From positions 62,001 to 126,000 of the forward strand of contig NZ_JBIRXP010000008.1 of the NCBI RefSeq assembly GCF_044389085.1: 64,000 nt of DNA, written 5' to 3'. The position numbers and the translations under genes are program-made. The notes beneath the pieces were generated by a model. That model was not told the DNA's origin and ran no database searches. It saw nothing but the letters and a program-made list of their open reading frames with translations. The stretch comes from Isoptericola sp044389085 (GTDB taxonomy: Bacteria > Actinomycetota > Actinomycetes > Actinomycetales > Cellulomonadaceae). This document shows, in pieces, positions 59,244-64,000 of this stretch (its first letter is position 1; each line of letters begins with the position of its first letter).

Positions 59244-59269
59244 CAGACGGCGGCCGGCGGCGTGTCAGA
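59239..59269. repeat. Dyad TCTGACA/TGTCAGA overlapping the HNH stop codon
   Basis: TCTGACA (59239-59245) and TGTCAGA (59263-59269) are exact complements separated by 17 G+C-rich nt. The HNH stop TGA (59241-59243) lies in the left arm. It can act as a terminator toward the convergent methyltransferase gene, and it repeats the half-site of the nasA palindromes. Confidence 0.55.
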
Positions 59270-59331
59270 CGTTCAGGTCGTACGGCACCCCGAGGGCGGC
59301 CCTGAGCTGCCCGCGCATGGCCGCCGTCGCG

Positions 59332-60075
59332 CTACGCCTCCGCCGGTCGGGTCCACTCGAGCGTGTAACGGAAGAACAGACGCTGGCGGAACCGGGCGCC
59401 CGGCAGCACGCGCCGGGCGGTGTCGCGCACCTCGCCGTACGTCTCGCGCGAGTCGCGCAGGGGAACGACCGGGCCGTGGTCCGCGTCCCGCGCGGCGTCG
59501 GGCCCCGTCCGTCCCCGGCGCGCGTGCTTGACCATGCCGACGACGGGGTTGGTGAAGGACGAGACCAGGTCGACAGCGAGGTCGCGCGGCGCGCCGATCC
59601 GGGCCAGTCCGACGACCAGCAGCCGCCCCCCGGGCGCCAGGACACCGGCGGCGTGCCGCAGCGTGGGCTCGAGGTCCATGTGGTGCAGCGACGCGACCAT
59701 CGTCACGACGTCGAACGAGCCGTCGGCGGGGACGTCCTCGAACCGGCCGTGGCGGGCGGTGACACCGGGGTCGTCGGCGAACCGGGCGCGGGTGGCCTCG
59801 ACCATGGGCTCGTCCACGTCGAGGCCCACCACCGTGGCGCCCGCGGCCCGCAGGCGGCCGACGAGGGTGCCGAGGCCGCAGCCCACGTCGAGCGCGCGGC
59901 GTCTGCGGCGCGGCAGCCGGCGCAGGATCCAGCCGTGGAAGTGGTCGTTGTGGTTCCACGGGTACCTGCCGTTGATCCGGCCGAGCCAGCGGCCGACGGC
60001 GCGCACCACCGGGTTCGTCGTCGTGCGCGGGTCGAGCCGCGTCGTCGGCTGTGTCGTCGGCTCCGTCGTCGGCAT
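59332..60075 (-). CDS. Class I SAM-dependent methyltransferase
   Basis: 247 residues from ATG 60075. SAM motif I is LDVGCGLGTLVGRLRAAG with acidic motif II GLDVDEPM; the FDVVTMVASLHHMDL block and LAPGGRLLVVGLARIG are motifs IV and V of the ubiE-like group. The N-terminus has a short Pro-Thr-Thr repeat made by 12-nt imperfect tandem units. NGRYPWNHNDHFHGWILRRLP before motif I is a conserved lead in actinobacterial members. The methyl acceptor is unknown. It is divergent from the small kinase gene. Confidence 0.85.
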   Translation of the reverse strand: MPTTEPTTQPTTRLDPRTTTNPVVRAVGRWLGRINGRYPWNHNDHFHGWILRRLPRRRRRALDVGCGLGTLVGRLRAAGATVVGLDVDEPMVEATRARFADDPGVTARHGRFEDVPADGSFDVVTMVASLHHMDLEPTLRHAAGVLAPGGRLLVVGLARIGAPRDLAVDLVSSFTNPVVGMVKHARRGRTGPDAARDADHGPVVPLRDSRETYGEVRDTARRVLPGARFRQRLFFRYTLEWTRPAEA

Positions 60076-60087
60076 GGACAGCGAGGG

Positions 60088-60093
60088 TAGCGT
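60088..60093 (+). promoter_or_regulatory. -10 hexamer TAGCGT, leaderless promoter of the small kinase
   Basis: TAGCGT ends 7 nt before GTG 60101 and decides this start over the in-frame ATG at 60074, which would overlap the divergent methyltransferase start. Confidence 0.45.
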
Positions 60094-60100
60094 CACGACC

Positions 60101-60571
60101 GTGCCGAGCCTCGTCCTGCTGTGCGGCCCCGCCGGGGCGGGCAAGTCCGCGCACGCCCGCCGCTACGCGGCCGACGGTTTTGCGGTCGCCTCTGTCGACG
60201 AGATCGCGTGGGCCGCCGGGCACCCCGCGGTGCACCCGCTGCCGGACGACGCGGCACGCCGGGTGGCGGACGCCCTGCGGTCCCGGGTCGAGACGCTCCT
60301 CGCCGAGGGCCGCGACGTCGCCGTCGACTCGTCGTTCTGGTCGCGCGCGTCGAGGGACGAGTACCGGGCGCTCGGCGCGACGCACGGCGCGGACACCCTC
60401 GTCGTCTACGTGGAGACGCCCCGCGACGTCGCCCTCGCCCGCGTGGCCGCGCGCACCGCCGCCCACCCGCACGACGTCGTCCTGGCACCGGAGACGGCCG
60501 CCGCCTTCCACGACGGCTTCGAGGTCCCGACTCCGGACGAGGGGCCGCTGCAGGTGGTCCGGGGCTGGTGA
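60101..60571 (+). CDS. Small P-loop kinase-like ATPase (AAA_33/Zeta-toxin-like fold)
   Basis: 156 residues from GTG 60101. Walker A CGPAGAGKS lies at about 8-16; VASVDEIAWAAG contains the acidic residue after strand 2 and AVDSSFWSRASRDEYR the substrate-side segment. VVYVETPRDVALARVAART is the Arg-containing lid region. This is the arrangement of small ATP-dependent kinases (AAA_33) that phosphorylate small molecules or antibiotic-like substrates. The substrate is not predictable. It is expressed from its own leaderless promoter and stops 103 nt before nirB. Confidence 0.78.
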   Translation: MPSLVLLCGPAGAGKSAHARRYAADGFAVASVDEIAWAAGHPAVHPLPDDAARRVADALRSRVETLLAEGRDVAVDSSFWSRASRDEYRALGATHGADTLVVYVETPRDVALARVAARTAAHPHDVVLAPETAAAFHDGFEVPTPDEGPLQVVRGW

Positions 60572-60593
60572 CCGTGCTCCTCTCGCGCGCCAT

Positions 60594-60667
60594 GTTTCGC
60601 GCGTGAGGCAGATGTTCCCGTGAGGTAACCCCGGCCTGACGGCCGCGACACGGCGGTTTCCTAGCGT
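60594..60667 (+). promoter_or_regulatory. nirB promoter with GlnR-like site
   Basis: Read on the minus strand, 60629-60594 gives GTTAC-n6-GGAAC-n6-CTCAC-n4-GAAAC, close to the GTnAC-n6-GAAAC repeats of actinobacterial GlnR sites (AC-n9-AC-n9-AC-n7-AC). TAGCGT at 60662-60667 is a -10 ending 7 nt before the nirB ATG, so the mRNA is probably leaderless. The last half-site spacing is 4 rather than 6, so binding there is uncertain. Confidence 0.55.
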
Positions 60668-60674
60668 CAGGGCC

Positions 60675-63383
60675 ATGAACGAGACGCAGGGCACGCACCC
60701 CAGCTCCCGGCCGGACCCGCGGCACGTCGTCGTCGTGGGCGGCGGCATGGTCGCCCAGCGGTTCGTCGAGGCCCTGCGGGCCCGGGACGACGCCGGCGCG
60801 TGGCGGGTGACCGTCTTCGCCGAGGAGCCGCGCAAGCCGTACGACCGCGTGGGCCTCACCCGCTACTTCGAGGTGCGCGACGCCGAGGAGCTCACGCTGG
60901 GCGACCCGGCGCTGTGGGACGACCCGCTGGTCGAGCTGCACCGCGACTGCGCCGTGGCGTCGATCGACCGCACGGCGCGCACGGTCACCGACCGCCTCGG
61001 CCGGGTGCACGCCTACGACGAGCTGGTGCTCGCCACGGGGTCCAGCGCGGCCATGCCGCCCATCGACGGCAACGACCTGCCCGGCGTCTTCGTCTACCGC
61101 ACGATCGACGACGTCGCCGCCCTGCGCGGCTGGGTCGAGGCCAAGCGCGAGGCGGGCCGCGTCGAGACGCGCGGCGGCGTCGTCGAGCGGCCGGTGCGGG
61201 GCGCCGTCGTCGGCGGCGGCCTGCTGGGGCTGGAGGCCGCGGGCGCGCTCAAGGCGCTCGGCGCGCAGGCCACGGTGATCCAGTTCGGCACGCACCTCAT
61301 GGACGTGCAGATCGACCTGGGCGGCGGGCACGCGCTGAAGCGGCTCATCAACGACAAGGGCATCTCGGTCCGCACCGACACGGCGACGAAGGCGATCCGG
61401 CCGCACCGCCGCACGGGGCACGTGGGCCGGATGGACTTCGCCGACGGCGGGCGGCTCGACGTGGACGTCGTCGTGATGGCCACCGGCGTGCGGCCCCGCG
61501 ACGAGCTCGCCCGTGCGGCGGGCCTGGAGGTCGGCGCGCGCGGTGGCGCCGTCGTCGACCTCTCCTGCCGCACCGCCGACGAGCATGTGTGGGCGATCGG
61601 CGAGGTCGCGTGCATCGAGGGCCGCTGCCTCGGCCTGGTGGCCCCCGGCAACACGATGGCGGAGGTCGTGGCCGACCGGCTGCTGGGCGGCGAGGCGACG
61701 TTCCCCGGGGCGGACACGGCCACCAAGCTCAAGCTGTCCGGGGTCGACGTCGCGAGCTTCGGCGACGCCCACGGGCGCACCGAGAAGTCGGTCGAGATCG
61801 TGTGGGCCGACCCGCTGCGCGGCATCTACAGCAAGCTGGTGATGGCCGACGACGCGCGCACCCTGCTGGGCGGCGTCTTCGTCGGCGACGCGACACCGTA
61901 CGCGTCGCTGCGGCCGATGCTCGGCGCCGAGCTTCCCGGCGACCCCAGCGCGTTCCTGCTGCCCGAGGGTTCCGGCGGAACCCCCGCCCTCGAGCTGCCC
62001 GACGACGCCCAGGTGTGCTCCTGCAACAACGTCTCCGCGGGCACGATCCGCGGCGCCGTGAACGGGTCGTTCGAGGGACACGCGTGCACCGACGTCGCGG
62101 GCGTCAAGGCCTGCACCCGCGCCGGCACGACCTGCGGCGCGTGCCTGCCGCTGGTCACGAAGCTCACCAAGGCAGAGCTCACCAAGGCCGGCGTCGAGGT
62201 CAGCAACGCCCTGTGCGAGCACTTCGAGCTCTCCCGCGCCCAGCTCTTCGACGCCGTGCGCGTGGCCGACCTGCACACGTTCAGCGAGATCATCGCCCGC
62301 TTCGGGCGGGTGCCCGACGGCGCGAGCGACGCCGGCCGCGGCTGCGACATCTGCAGGCCGACCGTGGCGTCGATCCTGGCCAGCCTCGGCAACGGGCACA
62401 TCCTCGCGGGCGAGCAGGCCACGCTGCAGGACACCAACGACCACATGCTCGCCAACATGCAGAAGGACGGCACCTACTCGGTGGTGCCGCGCATGCCGGG
62501 CGGCGAGGTGACGCCCGAGGGGCTCATCGTCGTCGGGCAGGTCGCCAAGGACTTCGGCCTCTACACGAAGATCACCGGCGGCCAGCGGATCGACATGTTC
62601 GGCGCCCGCGTCGAGCAGCTCCCGGAGATCTGGCGGCGGCTCGTGGACGCCGGCTTCGAGTCGGGGCACGCGTACGGCAAGTCGCTGCGCACGGTGAAGT
62701 CGTGCGTCGGGTCCACCTGGTGCCGGTACGGCGTGCAGGACTCCGTGGGCATGGCCGTCGAGCTGGAGCTGCGCTACCGCGGCCTGCGCTCGCCCCACAA
62801 GCTCAAGCTCGGCGTCTCCGGCTGCGCCCGCGAGTGCGCCGAGGCGCGCGGCAAGGACGTCGGCGTCATCGCCACGGACAAGGGGTGGAACGTCTACGTG
62901 GGCGGCAACGGCGGCCAGACGCCGAAGCACGCCCAGCTGCTCGCGGAGGACCTCACGTCCGCGGAGCTGCTGCGCACGATCGACCGGTTCCTCATGCTGT
63001 ACATCCGCACCGCCGACCGGCTGCAGCGCACCGCCCCCTGGGTGGAGGAGTACGAGGGCGGGCTCGAGGCGATCCGCCAGGTGGTGATCGAGGACTCGCT
63101 CGGCATCGCCGCCGACCTCGACGCCGCGATGGCCCAGCACGTCGAGGGGTACGAGGACGAGTGGAAGGCCGTCCTGGAGGACCCGGAGAAGCTGGCCCGC
63201 TTCGGCTCGTTCGTCAACGCCCCGACCACCCCCGACCCGACGCTCGCGTACGTCCCCGAGCGCGGGCAGAAGCGGCCCGCGACGGCGCAGGAGATCGCCT
63301 CCGGCAGCGCCGTCCCCGAGCTCGTCTCCGCCCTCACCAGCCCCGTCCTCGTCGCCGGCCCCACCCTGGAGGTGCGCGCATGA
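60675..63383 (+). CDS. nirB: Assimilatory nitrite reductase (NAD(P)H) large subunit
   Basis: 902 residues, slightly longer than the common 830-860. It reduces nitrite to ammonium in the cytoplasm. Domains in order: FAD/NAD(P)H module (VVVVGGGMVAQRFVEAL; GAVVGGGLLGLEAAGAL), BFD-type [2Fe-2S] domain (CSCNNVSAGTIRGAV with CTRAGTTCGAC), then the sulfite/nitrite-reductase half. Siroheme/[4Fe-4S] ligands are Cys677, Cys683, Cys717 and Cys721 (CVGSTWC and CAREC). It begins on a leaderless promoter behind a GlnR-like site. nirD overlaps its stop by 4 nt. Confidence 0.96.
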   Translation: MNETQGTHPSSRPDPRHVVVVGGGMVAQRFVEALRARDDAGAWRVTVFAEEPRKPYDRVGLTRYFEVRDAEELTLGDPALWDDPLVELHRDCAVASIDRTARTVTDRLGRVHAYDELVLATGSSAAMPPIDGNDLPGVFVYRTIDDVAALRGWVEAKREAGRVETRGGVVERPVRGAVVGGGLLGLEAAGALKALGAQATVIQFGTHLMDVQIDLGGGHALKRLINDKGISVRTDTATKAIRPHRRTGHVGRMDFADGGRLDVDVVVMATGVRPRDELARAAGLEVGARGGAVVDLSCRTADEHVWAIGEVACIEGRCLGLVAPGNTMAEVVADRLLGGEATFPGADTATKLKLSGVDVASFGDAHGRTEKSVEIVWADPLRGIYSKLVMADDARTLLGGVFVGDATPYASLRPMLGAELPGDPSAFLLPEGSGGTPALELPDDAQVCSCNNVSAGTIRGAVNGSFEGHACTDVAGVKACTRAGTTCGACLPLVTKLTKAELTKAGVEVSNALCEHFELSRAQLFDAVRVADLHTFSEIIARFGRVPDGASDAGRGCDICRPTVASILASLGNGHILAGEQATLQDTNDHMLANMQKDGTYSVVPRMPGGEVTPEGLIVVGQVAKDFGLYTKITGGQRIDMFGARVEQLPEIWRRLVDAGFESGHAYGKSLRTVKSCVGSTWCRYGVQDSVGMAVELELRYRGLRSPHKLKLGVSGCARECAEARGKDVGVIATDKGWNVYVGGNGGQTPKHAQLLAEDLTSAELLRTIDRFLMLYIRTADRLQRTAPWVEEYEGGLEAIRQVVIEDSLGIAADLDAAMAQHVEGYEDEWKAVLEDPEKLARFGSFVNAPTTPDPTLAYVPERGQKRPATAQEIASGSAVPELVSALTSPVLVAGPTLEVRA

Positions 63384-63790
63384 CCGCCCTGACCCCGAGC
63401 CCGACCGGCACCGCCCTCGTGGATGGCCCCGGCTGGACCGCCGTCTGCCCGCTGGGCGCCCTGGCCCCGGAGCGCGGCGCCGCCGCCCTGGTCACCGGCT
63501 CCGACGGCGAGGAGCTGCAGGTGGCGCTGTTCCGCCTGCTCGACGGCACGGTCTGCGCGGTGCAGCAGCTCGACCCGTACTCGGGCGCGCACGTCATGTC
63601 GCGCGGCATCGTCGGCACCCGCGGCGGCACGCCCACCGTGGCCTCGCCGGTGTACAAGCAGGTCTTCGAGCTGCACACGGGCCGCTGCCTCGACTCCGCG
63701 GGCAAGGAGCCGCGCGCCGGGCTGGCCGCCGACCTCGCGTCCTACCCGGTGTCCGTCACGGACGGCGTCGTGCACGTGGGGATCGGATGA
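63380..63790 (+). CDS. nirD: Nitrite reductase small subunit (Rieske-fold)
   Basis: 136 residues. NirD has the Rieske fold without the cluster ligands: where a Rieske protein would have CxH, this one has VQQLDPYSGAHVMSRG, and the second pair is replaced by ASPVYKQVFELHTGRCLD, the assimilatory form. It assembles with NirB. ATG 63380 overlaps the nirB stop, and its own stop overlaps the next gene (ATGA), so nirB-nirD-cobA are translated together. Confidence 0.93.
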   Translation: MTALTPSPTGTALVDGPGWTAVCPLGALAPERGAAALVTGSDGEELQVALFRLLDGTVCAVQQLDPYSGAHVMSRGIVGTRGGTPTVASPVYKQVFELHTGRCLDSAGKEPRAGLAADLASYPVSVTDGVVHVGIG

Positions 63791-64000
63791 CGACGCCCGG
63801 TGGCGCGACCGGTCGCGTCACCCTCGTGGGGGCGGGGCCGGGCGCCGCGGACCTGCTCACCTACCGGGCCTGGCGCGCCCTGACCACCGCCGACGTCGTC
63901 GTCACCGACCGCCTCGTGCCGCGCGAGGTGCTCGACGACCTGGACCCCCGGGTCGAGGTCGTCGACGTGGGCAAGACGCCCGGGCGGCACACCCTGCCGC
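63787..64000 (+). CDS. cobA: Uroporphyrinogen-III C-methyltransferase, N-terminal part
   Basis: The frame from ATG 63787 is open to the window edge (71 codons). RVTLVGAGPGAADLLTYRA, then DVVVTDRLVPREVLDDL and VDVGKTPGRH, are the first conserved blocks of SUMT (CobA/CysG C-terminal domain), which makes precorrin-2 from uroporphyrinogen III for siroheme. Position directly after nirBD and coupled to it suggests that it supplies siroheme to NirB (a nirE-like role). A fused uroporphyrinogen synthase or CysG domain cannot be excluded because the 3' end is missing. Confidence 0.88.
   Translation, partial: MTTPGGATGRVTLVGAGPGAADLLTYRAWRALTTADVVVTDRLVPREVLDDLDPRVEVVDVGKTPGRHTLP

Noticed and set aside
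60074..60100. ATG 60074 as start of the small kinase
   Set aside because: It would overlap the divergent methyltransferase start and include the TAGCGT promoter hexamer in the coding region; the P-loop begins right after GTG 60101.
1..64000. tRNA, rRNA, riboswitch, insertion sequence or transposase
   Set aside because: I looked in the intergenic regions, which are all short, and saw no cloverleaf, known riboswitch core or transposase motif; a covariance-model scan was not possible.

Overview
The window is very G+C-rich DNA with many GTG starts, stop/start overlaps of the ATGA and GTGA type, a GlgE/TreS/maltokinase pathway, a DUF222-HNH gene with an actinobacterial-type SOS box, and many TANNNT hexamers 6-8 nt upstream of start codons (leaderless transcription). 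All of this points to a high-G+C Gram-positive actinobacterium, most likely a cellulolytic-type Micrococcales (Cellulomonadaceae/Promicromonosporaceae-like). The genus cannot be fixed from the window. Two 10-N assembly gaps (4591-4600 and 42654-42663) lie in poly-G/poly-C sequence, so nearby reading frames need caution.

Layout. 1-4.5 kb: 3' end of nrdF, a striking array of 20-nt repeats around a 63-nt hairpin, a phosphoribosyltransferase, an FKBP lipoprotein, a small Cys/His protein and two alpha/beta hydrolases. 4.7-10 kb: a DivIVA-like coiled-coil protein, a membrane protein/lipoprotein pair and a thioredoxin-fold/TPR protein. 10-12.3 kb: glgB. 12.4-27.3 kb: a sugar-utilisation island with a LacI regulator, GH36 alpha-galactosidase, ROK regulator, a complete family-5 ABC importer, a GH42 beta-galactosidase (frameshifted at a G run) and a GH2 beta-mannosidase. 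Together these suit uptake and cytoplasmic breakdown of galactose/mannose oligosaccharides such as galactomannan fragments. 27.3-36.7 kb: mak-treS-glgE, an FAD dehydrogenase and glgX, which with glgB form the trehalose/maltose-1-phosphate/alpha-glucan cycle. 36.7-39.5 kb: an SDR and etfBA.

39.5-64 kb is a nitrogen-oxyanion region. On the minus strand lie narGHJI, a NarK-type transporter and the molybdenum-cofactor genes moeA-mobA-DUF6457-moaA-moaD. On the plus strand, from a shared divergent region, run a nitrate transporter, an assimilatory nitrate reductase (nasA) and its FAD/[2Fe-2S] partner. After an interruption by an SOS-boxed HNH gene, a methyltransferase and a small kinase come nirB, nirD and the start of a siroheme-type uroporphyrinogen methyltransferase. 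Dissimilatory and assimilatory nitrate reduction are thus encoded with cofactor supply, and both plus-strand units carry AC-n9-AC (GlnR-like) arrays.

The most unusual signal is a set of small palindromic elements. Some lie between genes (516-578, 10010-10069), but three are read in frame inside enzyme genes: one in moeA and two in nasA. Two of these share a TGTCAG half-site that also occurs on both sides of the HNH gene. Both assembly gaps also sit inside inverted repeats. In-frame palindromic insertions of this kind recall the Rickettsia palindromic elements and are the best candidate here for something undescribed.
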